Positions 1 to 13,532 are shown, counted from the stretch's first letter. The stretch: DNA of 64,000 nt from Mycobacterium lepraemurium (GCA_002291465.1 CP021238.1:1674001-1738000); one strand, 5' to 3'. Numbers and translations: made by a program. The notes: generated by a model from the sequence alone, not told the origin.

Positions 1-107
1 ACTGCTTCGTCGCCGGGTCGGCCGTGTACGGCACAGACGACCCGGCCGCCGCGGTCGAGGCGCTGCGCCGGCAGGCCCTGGGCGCGTCCCAGCACCTGCG
101 TCGATGA
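1..107 (+). CDS. rpe: Ribulose-phosphate 3-epimerase, C-terminal end (partial)
   Basis: Only the last 34 codons are inside the window, read from base 3. The residues VAGSAVYG are the conserved C-terminal phosphate-binding segment of Rpe, followed by a DDPAAAVEALR helix. The enzyme interconverts ribulose 5-phosphate and xylulose 5-phosphate in the cytosol. Its TGA overlaps the ATG of ribD (ATGA), so the two are probably translated together. The identity also fits the order rpe-ribD known from M. tuberculosis. Confidence 0.85.
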   Translation, partial: CFVAGSAVYGTDDPAAAVEALRRQALGASQHLRR

Positions 108-1129
108 CCGCGTCGCTGGGCGACCACCTGGGCGCCGCGATGCGCCTGGCGATCGAACAGTCCAATCAGGTCAAGGGCAACACCTATCCCAACCCGCCGG
201 TGGGGGCCGTCGTCCTGGACGCCCGCGGCGAGGTGGTCGGCGTCGGCGGCACCGAACCGGCCGGTGGCGACCACGCCGAGGTCCTGGCGCTGCGCCGCGC
301 CGGCGAGCTGGCCGCCGGCGGAACCGTCGTCGTCACCCTCGAGCCGTGCAACCACCACGGCAAGACGCCGCCGTGCGTGGACGCGCTGCTGGAGGCCAGG
401 GTGAGCACGGTGGTCTACGCCGTCGCCGACCCGAACCCGCAGGCCGCCGGCGGCGCCGGTCGGCTCCAGGAGGCGGGCGTGACGGTGAGCTCCGGGCTGC
501 TGGCCGACGAGGTGTCCGGCGGCCCGCTGCGGGAGTGGCTGCACAAGCAGCGCACCGGGCTGCCGCATCTGACCTGGAAATACGCCAGCAGCGTCGACGG
601 GCGCAGCGCCGCCGCCGACGGGACCAGCCGATGGATTTCCAGCGAAGCCTCGCGGCTGGACCTGCACCGCCGCCGCGCGGCCGCCGACGCGATCGTGGTG
701 GGTACCGGCACCGTGCTGGCCGACGACCCGGCGTTGACCGCTCGGCTGCCCGACGGCACGCCGGCCGACCGGCAGCCGCTGCGGGTGGTCGTTGGGATGC
801 GCGAAATACCTTCGGAGGAAAAGGTTCTCAACGACGATTCGCGGACCATGGTGATCCGCACGCATGATCCCGCCGAGGTGCTCAAGGCGGTGTCGGACCG
901 CACCGACGTGCTGCTGGAGGGCGGCCCCACCCTGGCCGGCGCGTTCGTGCGGGCCAGGCTGGTGAACCGGATCCTGGTCTACGTTGCGCCCACCCTGCTG
1001 GGTGGCCCGGTCACCGCGGTCGACGACGTCGGGGTGTCGACGATCGCGAAGGCGCTACGCTGGCAGTTCGACGGGGTCGACCGGGTCGGCCCCGACCTGC
1101 TGCTCAGCCTGGTGCCGCGCAGCGGCTAA
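104..1129 (+). CDS. ribD: Bifunctional riboflavin deaminase/reductase RibD (RibG)
   Basis: Carries out the deaminase and reductase steps of riboflavin synthesis after GTP cyclohydrolase II. The N-terminal half (about 1-145) is a cytidine-deaminase fold with its zinc site visible as HAE at 57-59 and Cys82 and Cys91 in [11 protein letters not shown]. The C-terminal half (about 155-341) is the DHFR-like reductase with [10 protein letters not shown] and [12 protein letters not shown]. 341 residues is the usual length. It overlaps rpe by an ATGA junction and ends next to the convergent p55 stop. Appears intact. Confidence 0.95.
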   Translation: MTASLGDHLGAAMRLAIEQSNQVKGNTYPNPPVGAVVLDARGEVVGVGGTEPAGGDHAEVLALRRAGELAAGGTVVVTLEPCNHHGKTPPCVDALLEARVSTVVYAVADPNPQAAGGAGRLQEAGVTVSSGLLADEVSGGPLREWLHKQRTGLPHLTWKYASSVDGRSAAADGTSRWISSEASRLDLHRRRAAADAIVVGTGTVLADDPALTARLPDGTPADRQPLRVVVGMREIPSEEKVLNDDSRTMVIRTHDPAEVLKAVSDRTDVLLEGGPTLAGAFVRARLVNRILVYVAPTLLGGPVTAVDDVGVSTIAKALRWQFDGVDRVGPDLLLSLVPRSG

Positions 1130-2682
1130 CGCTCGCCCAGCGAGACCGCTTGCGGCTCAACGATTTCCGGTTCCTCGGCGTGTTCCTTGCGGCCGCCGAT
1201 CAACAGTCCCAGCAGCGCCCCGGCGATGCAGATCACCACGGTGGCCGCGAAGATGTCGCCGTACATCATGGCGAACGCCTTGAGGTACATCGTTCCCTGC
1301 GCGGCGATGCGCTCCAGCAGGCTGGCGTTGGGCGGGATCGCGGCGGTCAGGTTCGCCACGATCTGGTTGAACCGGTACAGGCCCCACGTGCTCAGCGCGG
1401 CCACACCGATCAGCATGCCGGTCATCCGGGCCACCACCACGGCCGCCGAGGCGATGCCGTGGTGGGCGGACGGAACCACCCGCAGCGCGGCGGAGGTCAG
1501 CGGCCCGATCACCAGGCCCAGGCCGACGCCGGCCACCAACAGGTCGGCGTGCAGTACGGGGACGCTGAACAGCCCGAGCACGTTGTGCTTCTGGCTCAAC
1601 ACGTCCTGGCGCCAGTAGTGGATCAGCCAGTAGCCGTAGGCGGCGATGAGCAGCCCGACGAACGTCATCGCCCGGTCGCCGGCCCGGGTGGCAATCCACC
1701 CGCCCAGCACCGCGCCGATCGGCAGCGCGATCAAGAACCACAGCAGCAGCCCGGCGGCCTGCGTCTGGTCCTGGCCCAGCACGCCCTGGCCGAACAGCTC
1801 CACGTCCACCAGCGTCACCATTAGCGCCGCGCCGGCGAACAGGGATGCGCCCAGCGCGGCCAAAAACGGGCGGAAGTGCACCCCGGCCGGCTCGATCAGC
1901 CGGGTGCGGGCGAAGCGCTCCCAGAGCAGAAACAGGATCCCCACCACGACCGCGCCGAGCACCAGCGGCAACCCGTAGCTGGGCAGGATCTGCTTGCCGT
2001 CGGGCTCCGGGTTGTACAGGCCGATCACCGCCAGGCCCAGCGCGACGGCCAGCAGCACGCCGCCGACCAGGTCGACCTTCTCGGGCTGCTCCACCTTTTC
2101 GTGCGAGGTCAGGCTGAACTGGATCATCACCATGGCGATCAGGGTCAGCGGTACATTGATCCAGAACACGTAGCGCCAGTCATGGAACAGGAAGACGATG
2201 AAGATCCCGTACAGCGGGCCGAGCACGCTGCCGAGTTCCTGGGCGGCGCCGATGCCGCCGAGCACGCCGGCCCGGTTGCGCTGCGCCCACAGGTCGGCGC
2301 CCAGCGCGAGCGTGACCGGCAGCAGCGCGCCGCTGGCCACACCCTGGATGGTGCGGCCGCCGATCAGCAGGTGGAAGTCGCCCCAGTACCCGGTCAGCGC
2401 GGTGACCACCGAGCCGACCATGAACAGCGCCAGGCTGACCTGCAGCACCAGCTTGCGTCCGAACCGGTCGGACGCGCGGCCCAGCAGCGGCATGGCGGCG
2501 ATGTAGCCCAGCAGGTACATCGTGATGATCCAGGTGATGCGCTGCAGCTGATTGATCGGGATGTGGACGTCGGTCATGATGTCGCGCATGATCGTCACGA
2601 CCACGTAGGCGTCCAGGGCGCCCAGCAGCACCGCCAGACTGCCCGCGCTGATCGCGACGCGACGCCCGGTTTGAGCGGTCAC
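1126..2682 (-). CDS. p55: MFS efflux transporter P55
   Basis: 518-residue multi-helix major facilitator transporter, the same length as M. tuberculosis Rv1410c. It has the loop motif [10 protein letters not shown] after the second helix, hydrophobic segments through the whole protein, and a charged C-terminal tail. In mycobacteria P55 works with LprG to move triacylglycerides and lipoglycans across the envelope and affects drug tolerance. I chose the GTG start whose first bases overlap the lprG TGA (GTGA). A longer reading frame runs into lprG but has no support. The 3' end overlaps the ribD stop region convergently. Confidence 0.93.
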   Translation of the reverse strand: MTAQTGRRVAISAGSLAVLLGALDAYVVVTIMRDIMTDVHIPINQLQRITWIITMYLLGYIAAMPLLGRASDRFGRKLVLQVSLALFMVGSVVTALTGYWGDFHLLIGGRTIQGVASGALLPVTLALGADLWAQRNRAGVLGGIGAAQELGSVLGPLYGIFIVFLFHDWRYVFWINVPLTLIAMVMIQFSLTSHEKVEQPEKVDLVGGVLLAVALGLAVIGLYNPEPDGKQILPSYGLPLVLGAVVVGILFLLWERFARTRLIEPAGVHFRPFLAALGASLFAGAALMVTLVDVELFGQGVLGQDQTQAAGLLLWFLIALPIGAVLGGWIATRAGDRAMTFVGLLIAAYGYWLIHYWRQDVLSQKHNVLGLFSVPVLHADLLVAGVGLGLVIGPLTSAALRVVPSAHHGIASAAVVVARMTGMLIGVAALSTWGLYRFNQIVANLTAAIPPNASLLERIAAQGTMYLKAFAMMYGDIFAATVVICIAGALLGLLIGGRKEHAEEPEIVEPQAVSLGER

Positions 2683-3386
2683 GAGCTCACCGCGGGCTTG
2701 GTGACCTGGACCTGCTCGCCCCAATTCGACAGCGTCACCTGCACGGAATTCCCGGAGCTCTTCTGCAGGTTGGCCTGGGCCAGCCGGTGGTCGCCGGTCT
2801 CCTGGACCCACACGGTGCTCGGTACCGGCTGGGTGGCGCTGAACTGCGGCATGATCTTGTTCACCGCGTCCGCCGAGACGTTCCCGCTGATCCGGATGGT
2901 GCCCTGACCGTTGATGGTTTCGCGGCCCTCGGCCTTGGCGTTGCTGAAGTTCGCCAGCGCGTTGCCCAGCCCGTTGTCGGGGTTGAGCAGCACCGACACG
3001 TCGTAGATGTCGGACGCCTTGCCGAAGTCGCTCCACTTGTTCGGGGTGAGCGTGGCGTACAGGGTGCCGTCGACGACGACGAAGTTGGCGTCGATGTCCG
3101 AGCCGCCCAGGGTGATCGTGGCGTTGCCCTTCGCGGCGGTGGCCGGCGTGGTGGTGAGGTCACCGGTCAGCGTCTTGATGAGCAGCCCGGAGATCTTGCC
3201 CTGGATGCTGAGCACCAGGTGCACGCGCTTGACGTTCTTGGTCGCGTCGGCCGACTGCTTGACCAGGCTGGTGGGGTCGGGCAGCGGCGCACCGCTCTGC
3301 TTCGAGCCCGACGAGCAGCCGGCGATCAAGGCGGTGGCGAGGGTCAGGGATGCGAAAACGGCCGATAGGCGGCGGCGGGTCTGCAT
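2679..3386 (-). CDS. lprG: Lipoprotein LprG, glycolipid carrier
   Basis: 235-residue secreted lipoprotein. An arginine-rich start is followed by a hydrophobic segment and lipobox I-A-G-C with the lipidated cysteine at residue 24. The rest matches the LprG/LppX beta-rich fold that binds triacylated glycolipids in the periplasm. It is first in the lprG-p55 operon. The start is the ATG before [10 protein letters not shown]; a TACGAT hexamer lies eight bases upstream of it, so the mRNA may be leaderless. Upstream in-frame codons add a sequence that does not resemble a signal peptide. Confidence 0.93.
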   Translation of the reverse strand: MQTRRRLSAVFASLTLATALIAGCSSGSKQSGAPLPDPTSLVKQSADATKNVKRVHLVLSIQGKISGLLIKTLTGDLTTTPATAAKGNATITLGGSDIDANFVVVDGTLYATLTPNKWSDFGKASDIYDVSVLLNPDNGLGNALANFSNAKAEGRETINGQGTIRISGNVSADAVNKIMPQFSATQPVPSTVWVQETGDHRLAQANLQKSSGNSVQVTLSNWGEQVQVTKPAVSS

Positions 3387-3393
3387 ACCCAGC

Positions 3394-3399
3394 ATCGTA
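3394..3399 (-). promoter_or_regulatory. Putative -10 hexamer of lprG-p55
   Basis: On the minus strand this reads TACGAT, matching the mycobacterial TANNNT -10 pattern, and its last T is eight bases from the lprG ATG. That spacing predicts transcription starting at or almost at the start codon. Inferred from pattern only. Confidence 0.45.
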
Positions 3400-3493
3400 G
3401 AGGGTGCCGGTGACTGCCCTGGTGAACGCGGGGGGGCCGGTGTCTTACAGGCGGCGGTGTTTGCCCTGCTCACCAGCCTGAGCGGGGGCGAAT

Positions 3494-3499
3494 TAGCCT
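3494..3499 (+). promoter_or_regulatory. Putative -10 hexamer of ribE
   Basis: TAGCCT ending seven bases before the ribE ATG, the spacing of a leaderless mycobacterial transcript. A GGGGGG run between them could alternatively act as a poor ribosome site. Inferred from pattern only. Confidence 0.45.
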
Positions 3500-3505
3500 G
3501 GGGGG

Positions 3506-4105
3506 ATGTTTACCGGAATTGTCGAGGAGCTCGGCGAGGTGACGGCCCGCGACGTGCTCGCCGATGCGGCGCGGCTGACCATCCGCGGGGCCGTGGTGAC
3601 CCCCGGTGCCGGGCACGGCGATTCGATCGCCGTCAACGGTGTCTGCCTGACCGTCGCCGAGCTGCTGCCCGACGGCCGGTTCACCGCCGATGTGATGGGC
3701 GAGACGCTGAACCGGTCCAACCTGGGCGCGCTGCGGGTCGGCAGCCGGGTGAACCTGGAACGCGCGGCCGCCGTCAACAGCCGGCTGGGCGGGCACATCG
3801 TGCAGGGCCACGTCGACGGCACCGGGCGGATCGTGGCGCGCACCCCGTCCGAGCACTGGGAGGTGGTGCGCATCGAGGTGCCGCCGGAGGTGGCCCGCTA
3901 CGTGGTGGAGAAGGGGTCGATCACGGTCGACGGCATCTCGCTGACGGTGTCCGGGCTGGGCGGCGAGCCCCGCGACTGGTTCGAGGTGTCGCTGATTCCC
4001 ACCACCCGGGAGCTGACCACGCTGGGCGGTGCCCCGGTGGGGACGCAGGTCAATCTCGAGGTCGACGTGATCGCCAAGTACGTCGAGCGGCTGATGTCCC
4101 GCTGA
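3506..4105 (+). CDS. ribE: Riboflavin synthase alpha chain
   Basis: Final enzyme of riboflavin synthesis: dismutates two 6,7-dimethyl-8-ribityllumazines. The 199 residues contain the duplicated lumazine-binding domain, starting with the signature [10 protein letters not shown] and with paired repeats around [11 protein letters not shown] (first half) and [11 protein letters not shown] (second half). Called ribC in M. tuberculosis annotations. It is transcribed divergently from lprG and is followed after about 120 bases by ribBA. Intact. Confidence 0.96.
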   Translation: MFTGIVEELGEVTARDVLADAARLTIRGAVVTPGAGHGDSIAVNGVCLTVAELLPDGRFTADVMGETLNRSNLGALRVGSRVNLERAAAVNSRLGGHIVQGHVDGTGRIVARTPSEHWEVVRIEVPPEVARYVVEKGSITVDGISLTVSGLGGEPRDWFEVSLIPTTRELTTLGGAPVGTQVNLEVDVIAKYVERLMSR

Positions 4106-4226
4106 TCAAGCCATGGCAATAACCGCGGCGCCGCCGTGGTTCATACTGAATGCAACACGCGGGCTTCTCGTGTGAGCCGTTTCTACAGTGGTCCCGCGGC
4201 AAAGCGGGGACGGCGAGGTAGCAGAG

Positions 4227-6511
<2,285 letters not shown>

Positions 6512-6515
<4 letters not shown>

Positions 6516-6541
6516 CCCGGCCGCGCAGGGGGCCGGGTCAG
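6512..6541. terminator. Bidirectional hairpin terminator
   Basis: Perfect 11-base inverted repeat CTGACCCGGCC / GGCCGGGTCAG with an eight-base loop, placed between two convergent genes and including the stop codon of the upstream gene. No U-run follows, as is usual in mycobacteria, so it is a candidate for both directions. Confidence 0.7.
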
Positions 6542-6548
6542 CGGACGC

Positions 6549-6887
6549 TCAGTACCGGGTGCAGTCCGTCATCATCTGCTGGAAGATCGGCAGCGCCTGC
6601 TGGGCGCCCTGGTTGTGCTCGATCGCATGCAGCAGGTTCACCCGCTGATCGGGCGACGACGCCAGATACTGCTGCAAGAACTGCTGGTTGGGCGGCGATT
6701 GGTCGAGGTACTGCGCGGCCATCGGGTTTTCCGCGTGGACCGCGCGCATCGCCTGGTCGTAGCTACAGGTGGTGTTGATCATCGGACCGTAATCGGGGTC
6801 GGCCGACGCGACCCCGGCCCCAGCGGTCGACGCCAATGCCAGGCCGCCGACGGTGATGGCCAGTTTGGCCAACGAGCGCTTCATCAT
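6549..6887 (-). CDS. Secreted haemophore-type small protein
   Basis: 112 residues with a clear signal peptide (KRSLAKLAITVGGLALASTAGAGVASA, cleavage near residue 30). The mature part has two cysteines, one in TCSYDQAMRAV and one in MTDCTRY, with helical segments between. This is the layout of the mycobacterial MHB haem-binding domain family found in many small exported proteins. Heme binding is inferred from family resemblance only. Two adjacent ATG codons are possible starts. It is convergent with the PH-domain gene. Confidence 0.72.
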   Translation of the reverse strand: MMKRSLAKLAITVGGLALASTAGAGVASADPDYGPMINTTCSYDQAMRAVHAENPMAAQYLDQSPPNQQFLQQYLASSPDQRVNLLHAIEHNQGAQQALPIFQQMMTDCTRY

Positions 6888-7023
6888 TTACAGACTCCCT
6901 CCATCGCTTCGCGCCCACTCTACGTTGAGCTAGAAGCTTGGTAGCCGGAACTGAGTCCGGCCAAACCGGCGGCCCCGCCCCGCGGCCCGCTCAGCCGCCC
7001 CCGACCTGCCCGTTTTCCGGGTC

Positions 7024-8198
7024 CTAGGTTTCGGCGCTCCAGCTGCCGGGCAGCAGCGGCATTCGCGGGTCGTCGTCCAGCGCATCACCGGCGACTGTGG
7101 TCAACCCCACGGGAGCCGAACCGGTCGCGCCGGTGCCGGCGAACCCGATAGGGCCGGCGCCCCGGTCCGAGGCGGTCACGGATTCGGGGCCCCGCCGGTG
7201 TCGGTGTCGAGGTATTCGTGGCGGTATCCGGGGTCGATCTGACCCGGCCGCGGCCTCCGCCTATGGCGGACCTGTTCGCGCCGGTCTGCGGCGGCCGGCG
7301 CCGCCGCCGTCGCGAAATCGGGTGACGTCTGTCCGGCGCGGGCCCCGGTGACCCGCGTCGACCCGGCCAGCCCGGCCACGCCCGGCGCCCCCGCGGCGGG
7401 AATGAAGGGCGCGATCAGACCGAACGAGAGCTGGGTCAAGTGCGGCACCTGCGGGGTGAAGTACAGCAGCGACTCGCCCGCCCAGTGCGGCACCTCGGTG
7501 GCCAGCAGCGGATCGCTCATCAGGTCCGACAACGTCGCGGACGGGGTCGACGGCGACTGGCTCAGGTCGCCGCTGATGGCCCTGGCCACCTCCTGCACCC
7601 GCGTCACCCACCAGCTCAGCTGGGTGGGGCCGCCGCCGGCGTCCTGGTTGGCGACGCCGGTTTTCTGGATCTGCGGCGGCGGCGCGGTGGGCGGTTTCCA
7701 CGTCATCGCGGTCTCCGACACCGCCTCGTAGATCGCCATCGTGGTGGCCGCCTACAGCCACATCGGCAGATGCTCGATCTCGTTCTGTGCGATCGGAATC
7801 GTATTGACGCCAAAGAAATTCGTCGCCACCAGCTGCGCGAAGACGGCGTGGTTGGTGGCCAGCTGCTCCAGCGTCGGCATCGCCGACAGCGCGGCGGTGT
7901 AGGCCGCGGCCACCGTCTTGGCCTCCCGGGCCGCGGCCGTGCTGTTGGTGCTGTTCTGCAACAGCCATGCCAGATACGGCACGTGCGCGGCCACGAACGC
8001 CTCCGCGCTGGGGCCCTGCCAGGTGCCGACCTGCACCGCCGCCAGCAGGTCGCCGAGTTCGGCCGTGGCCGAGGCGTATTCGACGCTCAGCGCCTGCCAG
8101 GCCTGCTCGGCCGCCAGCAACGACCCGGGCCCGGGTCCGCTGGACAGCGCCGCCGAATGCACCTCCGGCGGGAAGGCGGCCCAGATCGGCATGGTCAT
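7024..8198 (-). pseudogene. PPE family gene, inactivated
   Basis: The N-terminal 148 codons encode a PPE domain ([43 protein letters not shown]). An in-frame TAG at 7752-7754 stands where relatives have Gln (MW-hydrophobic-Q-AATTM), so one CAG-to-TAG change stops it. The same frame continues with ATTMAIYEAVSETA. About 550 bases later one G is missing in CCGAATCC, which moves the C-terminal tail DRGAGPIGFAGTG into another frame; that tail ends at the TAG at 7024-7026. Two independent lesions make this a pseudogene rather than a read error. Confidence 0.85.
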
Positions 8199-8343
8199 CG
8201 CCGTCTCCCCGCGGCGGACCCTGCTGTCATGACGCTCTCCTCCCTGACGAACGAGGCGGCCCGTAGGTAATGGAGCGTAACCCGAGTAGATCCGCAGATA
8301 CGGATAGATTCCGGCGGGTTCACCGGAAATGCGAAGCTGACTG

Positions 8344-9472
8344 TCAGTTGTCGGACAGCCGGGCCAGAAACCCGTTCAGGATCAGCGTCTGCGCCAGCCC
8401 GATCTGCTGCGCGGCGCTCAGCCCGGGCAGCTCGGCCACCCGGAACGGCTCGGCGCGGCCGGCCAGGAACAGCATCGCGGCCTCGTGGTCGGATCCGGCG
8501 CTCACCGACAGTTGAGCGAACTGCAGCACCACGCCGTCGCCGGCGCGCGTCACCCGGGCATGCAGCGGCTGGTGTTTGCGCACCAGCGTGTACCCGTCCA
8601 CCCCGACCGTGTCGCGCACCGACCCGACCGGTGGGCACCGGCCGCGCCGCACCAACACCTCCCCCATCGCGCCGAGACCGTCGGCGATGACGGCATCGTC
8701 GTCCAGGGCCCGCACCGCGTCACGCACCGCCTCGCCCAATCTGGCGCGGACCTGCGCGTCGTCCAGATGGCGCGGAGGCAGCCGGTCGTGCACCCGGGGA
8801 TCGCGCAGGCTCAGCGCGTGCAGCGCGCTGGTGACGAGGGTGAGCACCGTCGGTGCGTGCAGCCCGACCGTCAGGTGCACGGACGGCTCGGAATGTGTTC
8901 GGGCCGAGTGCACTTGGCCGCACGGCAGATACAGCACGTCGACGGGTCGCAGGCACACGTCGGTCCACGACGCCGGGCCGTCGGTGCCGACGCCCTTGCG
9001 GCTCTGGGTCTGCTGCGGTGGCACGGGGGGTCGTCGGACACCCGCCACGTCTTGGAGCCTTCGATCTGCAGCACCAACACGTCGTGCGGGTCGTAGTGCG
9101 GGACGAACCCGGTGGAGTGCGGGGGGAGTGACGTAGGCGTTGACCCGGGTGGGGAAGTTCAGCTCGACCTCGATCGCGTGCGACAGCGAGGCGACCGTGC
9201 GCAGATACCGCTCCAGCCCGTTGCGCACCAGGGTGTAACCGTCGGCCAGGCCGTCGCGGGCGCCGCCGGCGTTCAGCGTGCCGTCGCCGCGGCGGGTCCG
9301 GCCGCACCTGCTCCAGCAGCCCGTCGACGGCCGAGGGCCCGGGCAACAGCCCGTCGAAGTAGCCGGGCCGACAGCGGTCGATGTGATGGTGCCGGGTCGC
9401 CCAGATCTCGTTCAGGAAGGCGTCGACCCCAAGGGGCCGCAGCAACCAGGCAAGCGAGGACTCGACGGCCAA
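8344..9472 (-). pseudogene. JmjC/cupin oxygenase-like gene, inactivated
   Basis: Reading from a probable TTG start (AVESSLAWLLRPLGVDAFL), the frame must change about three times to follow the homologous protein. Pieces are RHHHIDRCRPGYFDGLLPG, then [20 protein letters not shown], then [19 protein letters not shown] in a third frame, then [13 protein letters not shown] onward. HYDPHD is the HxD iron-binding motif of JmjC-like (ROXA-type) cupins and VHLTVGLH probably holds the distal histidine. The order and spacing of the pieces are normal, so the lesions are small indels. The exact substrate family is not determined. Confidence 0.75.
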
Positions 9473-9574
9473 TTCCTTCCCAACCCCTCAGTCGCAACGG
9501 GTCGCCCGTGGCGAGCGGTATGCCCCACAGTAGACCGGCCGCCGCACCGTGCCGGCCGCGTCGCCGCCGGCTAC

Positions 9575-9580
9575 TAGCCT
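9575..9580 (+). promoter_or_regulatory. Putative -10 hexamer of uvrC
   Basis: TAGCCT ends seven bases before the uvrC GTG, predicting a leaderless mRNA for the uvrC-rapZ-yvcK-whiA operon. Pattern-based inference. Confidence 0.45.
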
Positions 9581-9586
9581 GGATCT

Positions 9587-11530
9587 GTGCCAGATCCTGC
9601 CACCTATCGCCCCGCACCCGGGTCCATCCCGGTCGAGCCCGGAGTGTACCGATTCCGGGATCCGCACGGGCGGGTCATCTACGTCGGCAAGGCCAAGAGC
9701 CTGCGCAGCCGGGTGACGTCCTACTTCGCCGGTGTCGCCAACCTGCACCCGCGGACCCGGCAGATGGTGACTACCGCGGCCAAGGTCGAGTGGACGGTGG
9801 TCAACACCGAGGTCGAGGCGCTGCAGCTCGAATACAACTGGATCAAGGAGTTCGACCCGCGCTTCAACGTCCGCTACCGCGACGACAAGTCCTACCCGGT
9901 GCTGGCCGTCACCCTCAACGAGGAGTTTCCGCGGCTGATGGTCTATCGCGGCCCGCGCCGCAAGGGCGTGCGCTATTTCGGGCCGTACTCGCACGCCTGG
10001 GCCATCCGCGAGGTGCTGGACCTGCTCACCCGGGTGTTTCCGGCCCGCACCTGCCCGGCAGGAGTGTTCAAGCGGCACAAGCAGATTGACCGACCCTGCC
10101 TGCTCGGCTACATCGACAAGTGCTCGGCGCCGTGCATCGGTCGGGTCAGCGCCGAGCAGCACCGCCAGATCGTGGACGACTTCTGCGACTTCCTGTCCGG
10201 CAAGACCGACCGGTTCGCCCGGGAGCTGGAACAGCAGATGAACGCCGCGGCCGCCGAACTCGATTTCGAGCGGGCCGCCCGGCTGCGCGACGACCTGGGC
10301 GCACTCAAGCGGGCGATGGAGAAACAGGCCGTGGTGCTCGGCGACGGCACCGACGCCGACGTGGTGGCCTTCGCCGACGACGAACTCGAGGCCGCGGTGC
10401 AGGTGTTCCATGTGCGGGGCGGCCGGGTGCGCGGTCAGCGCGGCTGGATCGTGGAGAAGTCCGCCGACCCGGGCGATTCCGGCGAGGAACAGCTGGTGGA
10501 GCAGTTCCTGACCCAGTTCTACGGCGATCAGGCCGAATTGGGTGGTGCCGCAGACGAATCGGTGAACCCGGTGCCGCGCGAGGTGCTGGTGCCCTGCGTG
10601 CCGTCCAACGCCGACGAGCTGACCAGCTGGCTGTCCGGGCTGCGCGGGTCGCGGGTGGCGTTGCGGGTGCCGCGCCGCGGCGACAAACGGGCGCTGGCCG
10701 AAACCGTGCAGCGCAACGCGAAAGAGGCTCTGCAGCAACACAAGCTGAAGCGGGTTGGCGACTTCAACGCCAGATCGGCTGCGTTGCAGAACATTCAGGA
10801 GGCCCTCGGCCTATCCGAGGCGCCGCTGCGCATCGAATGCGTGGACATCAGCCACGTGCAGGGCACCGACGTGGTGGGGTCGTTGGTGGTGTTCGAGGAC
10901 GGCCTGCCGCGCAAATCGGACTACCGCCACTTCGCGATCCGGGAAGCCGCCGGGCAGGGGCGCTCCGACGACGTCGCCTCCATCGCCGAGGTGACCCGGC
11001 GCCGGTTCGCGCGACACCTGAGCGAGCAGAACGACCCGAATATGCTTTCGCCGGAAGGAAAATCGCGCCGGTTCGCCTACCCGCCCAACCTGTATGTGGT
11101 CGACGGCGGCGCGCCGCAGGTCAATGCGGCCAGCGCGGTGCTGGAGGAACTCGGCATCACCGACGTCGCGGTGATCGGCCTGGCGAAGCGGCTGGAAGAG
11201 GTGTGGGTGCCCTCGGAGCCCGATCCGGTCATCATGCCGCGCAACAGCGAGGGGCTGTACCTGCTGCAACGCGTCCGTGACGAGTCGCACCGGTTCGCCA
11301 TCACCTACCATCGCAGCAAGCGATCCAAGCGAATGACGGCATCGGTGTTGGATTCGGTGCCAGGATTGGGAGAACATCGCCGCAAGGCGTTGGTAAGCCA
11401 TTTCGGATCGATAGCCCTCCTCAAGGAGGCCACCGTCGACCAGATCACCGCCGTACCCGGCATCGGGGTGGCCACCGCGACTGCCGTCCTGGAGGCATTG
11501 CGGCCCGACGAGTCCAAGGCCGCGCCGTGA
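9587..11530 (+). CDS. uvrC: Excinuclease ABC subunit C
   Basis: 647-residue nuclease that makes both incisions in nucleotide excision repair. The GIY-YIG domain is at about 13-95 ([20 protein letters not shown]), the UVR motif around 205-240 ([20 protein letters not shown]), the C-terminal RNase H-like endonuclease region carries [17 protein letters not shown] residues, and tandem helix-hairpin-helix motifs end the protein ([25 protein letters not shown]). GTG start without a good Shine-Dalgarno but with a -10 hexamer close by. The stop overlaps the rapZ start. Confidence 0.96.
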   Translation: MPDPATYRPAPGSIPVEPGVYRFRDPHGRVIYVGKAKSLRSRVTSYFAGVANLHPRTRQMVTTAAKVEWTVVNTEVEALQLEYNWIKEFDPRFNVRYRDDKSYPVLAVTLNEEFPRLMVYRGPRRKGVRYFGPYSHAWAIREVLDLLTRVFPARTCPAGVFKRHKQIDRPCLLGYIDKCSAPCIGRVSAEQHRQIVDDFCDFLSGKTDRFARELEQQMNAAAAELDFERAARLRDDLGALKRAMEKQAVVLGDGTDADVVAFADDELEAAVQVFHVRGGRVRGQRGWIVEKSADPGDSGEEQLVEQFLTQFYGDQAELGGAADESVNPVPREVLVPCVPSNADELTSWLSGLRGSRVALRVPRRGDKRALAETVQRNAKEALQQHKLKRVGDFNARSAALQNIQEALGLSEAPLRIECVDISHVQGTDVVGSLVVFEDGLPRKSDYRHFAIREAAGQGRSDDVASIAEVTRRRFARHLSEQNDPNMLSPEGKSRRFAYPPNLYVVDGGAPQVNAASAVLEELGITDVAVIGLAKRLEEVWVPSEPDPVIMPRNSEGLYLLQRVRDESHRFAITYHRSKRSKRMTASVLDSVPGLGEHRRKALVSHFGSIALLKEATVDQITAVPGIGVATATAVLEALRPDESKAAP

Positions 11531-12459
11531 CGGGCCCGGGTGAGCTCGCGGGGAGCCGGCCGGTGGACGCGCACCTGGAAAACGGGGCCGGTATCGACGT
11601 CGTGCTGGTGACCGGATTGTCCGGCGCCGGACGGGGTACCGCGGCCAAGGTTCTCGAGGACCTCGGCTGGTATGTGGCCGACAACCTGCCCCCGCAGCTG
11701 ATCACCCGGATGGTCGACCTGGGCATGGACGCCGGCTCGCGGATCACCCAGCTGGCGGTGGTGATGGACGTGCGCTCGCGCGGTTTCACCGGCGATCTGG
11801 ACTCGGTGCGCACCGAACTGGCCACCCGCAACATCGCTCCGCGGGTGGTGTTCATGGAAGCATCCGACGACATGTTGGTGCGCCGCTACGAGCAGAACCG
11901 CCGCAGCCATCCGCTGCAGGGCGATCAGACGCTGGCCGAGGGTATCGCCGCCGAGCGGCGGATGCTGGCGCCGGTGCGGGCCACCGCGGATCTGATCATC
12001 GACACCTCGACGCTGTCGGTGCGTGCCCTGCGCGAGGCCATCGAGCGGGCGTTCGGCGGCGGCGCCAGCGCGACCATCAGCGTCACCGTCGAGTCGTTCG
12101 GCTTCAAGTACGGCCTGCCGATGGACGCCGACATGGTGATGGACGTGCGCTTCCTGCCGAACCCGCACTGGGTCGACGAATTGCGGCCCCGCACCGGGCA
12201 GGATCCCGCTGTGCGCGACTACGTGTTGGGCCAGCCCGGCGCGACCGAGTTTCTCGACGCTTACCATCGGTTGCTATCTCTGGTCGTCGACGGCTACCGC
12301 CGGGAGGGCAAGCGCTACATGACGGTCGCCATCGGCTGCACCGGCGGCAAGCATCGCAGCGTCGCGATCGCCGAGGCGCTGATGCAACGGCTGCAGGCCC
12401 AGCACGGTGAGGCCCAACTGTCGGTGCGGGTGTTGCACCGGGATCTGGGCCGCGAATGA
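11527..12459 (+). CDS. rapZ: RapZ/YvcJ family nucleotide-binding protein
   Basis: 310 residues with a P-loop GLSGAGRGT near residue 36-44, the DNLPP motif after strand 2, and the C-terminal [21 protein letters not shown] and CTGGKHRSV stretches that define the RapZ (DUF488-adjacent, YvcJ) family. The E. coli member is an RNA-binding adaptor controlling amino-sugar synthesis; the mycobacterial role is less clear. Begins with a GTG overlapping the uvrC TGA and overlaps yvcK by ATGA. The linkage rapZ-yvcK-whiA is conserved in Gram-positive bacteria. Confidence 0.92.
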   Translation: MTGPGELAGSRPVDAHLENGAGIDVVLVTGLSGAGRGTAAKVLEDLGWYVADNLPPQLITRMVDLGMDAGSRITQLAVVMDVRSRGFTGDLDSVRTELATRNIAPRVVFMEASDDMLVRRYEQNRRSHPLQGDQTLAEGIAAERRMLAPVRATADLIIDTSTLSVRALREAIERAFGGGASATISVTVESFGFKYGLPMDADMVMDVRFLPNPHWVDELRPRTGQDPAVRDYVLGQPGATEFLDAYHRLLSLVVDGYRREGKRYMTVAIGCTGGKHRSVAIAEALMQRLQAQHGEAQLSVRVLHRDLGRE

Positions 12460-13532
12460 GCGAGCCGATCAACCGGGGCATCGTCGCTCTGGGCGGCGGA
12501 CACGGCCTGTACGCGACGCTCTCGGCGGCCCGCCGGCTCACCCCCTATGTTGCCGCCGTGGTGACCGTCGCCGACGACGGCGGGTCTTCGGGCCGGCTGC
12601 GCAGCGAGCTGGGCGTGGTGCCGCCGGGCGATCTGCGAATGGCGTTGGCGGCCTTGGCTTCTGATAGCCCACACGGCCGACTGTGGGCGACCATCCTGCA
12701 GCACCGGTTCGGCGGCAGCGGCGCGCTGGCCGGGCACCCGATCGGCAACCTGATGCTGGCCGGGCTCTCGGAGGTGCTGGCCGACCCGGTGGCCGCCCTC
12801 GACGAGCTGGGCCGCATCCTCGGCGTCAAGGGCCGGGTGCTGCCGATGTGCCCGATCGCGCTGCAGATCGAGGCCGACGTGTCGGGCCTGGAGGCCGATC
12901 CGCGGATGTTCCGGGTCATCCGCGGGCAGGTGGCGATCGCGACCACGCCCGGCAAGGTGCGTCGGGTGCGGCTGTTGCCGGACCACCCGCCGGCGACCCG
13001 GCAGGCCGTCGACGCCATCATGGCCGCCGACCTGGTGGTGCTCGGCCCGGGCTCGTGGTTCACCAGCGTCATCCCGCACGTGATGGTGCCCGGGCTGGCG
13101 GCGGCGCTACGGGCGACCAGCGCCCGCCGCGCGCTGGTGCTCAACCTGGTGGCCGAGCCGGGGGAGACGGCGGGCTTCTCCGTCGAGCGTCATCTGCACG
13201 TACTCGCCCAGCACGCACCGGGATTCACCGTGCACGACATTATCATCGATGCCGAACGGGTGCCCAGCGAGCGGGAACGCGAGCAATTGCGCCGCACCGC
13301 CACACTGCTTTCGGCCGAGGTCCACTTCGCCGACGTGGCCAGACCTGGTACACCTTTACACGATCCAGGCAAGCTCGCGGCGGCCCTGGACGGGGTCCGG
13401 GCGGCCCGCAAGGCCCCGGGCGCATCCCCGGTCACGGCCACCGCGGATATTCGGGTTGACGGTGCAAGCCCACCGGCAGGTGGCAACGGACCGGCCGGCA
13501 GCGGACCAAGGGGTGACGACGCGTGGCGATGA
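12456..13532 (+). CDS. yvcK: YvcK/CuvA family UDP-sugar-binding protein
   Basis: 358 residues with the CofD-like fold signature [14 protein letters not shown] near the start, [13 protein letters not shown] and [12 protein letters not shown]. YvcK proteins bind UDP-GlcNAc, are phosphorylated by Ser/Thr kinases and support cell-wall precursor use on gluconeogenic carbon (CuvA in M. tuberculosis). The C-terminal 50 residues are Gly/Pro/Ala-rich and probably disordered. ATGA overlap with rapZ and a 10-base overlap with whiA point to tight translational coupling. Confidence 0.92.
   Translation: MSEPINRGIVALGGGHGLYATLSAARRLTPYVAAVVTVADDGGSSGRLRSELGVVPPGDLRMALAALASDSPHGRLWATILQHRFGGSGALAGHPIGNLMLAGLSEVLADPVAALDELGRILGVKGRVLPMCPIALQIEADVSGLEADPRMFRVIRGQVAIATTPGKVRRVRLLPDHPPATRQAVDAIMAADLVVLGPGSWFTSVIPHVMVPGLAAALRATSARRALVLNLVAEPGETAGFSVERHLHVLAQHAPGFTVHDIIIDAERVPSEREREQLRRTATLLSAEVHFADVARPGTPLHDPGKLAAALDGVRAARKAPGASPVTATADIRVDGASPPAGGNGPAGSGPRGDDAWR

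Noticed and set aside
4106..4226. Possible FMN riboswitch before ribBA
   Set aside because: Only about 120 bases and I cannot find the conserved RFN core or its pairing arms.
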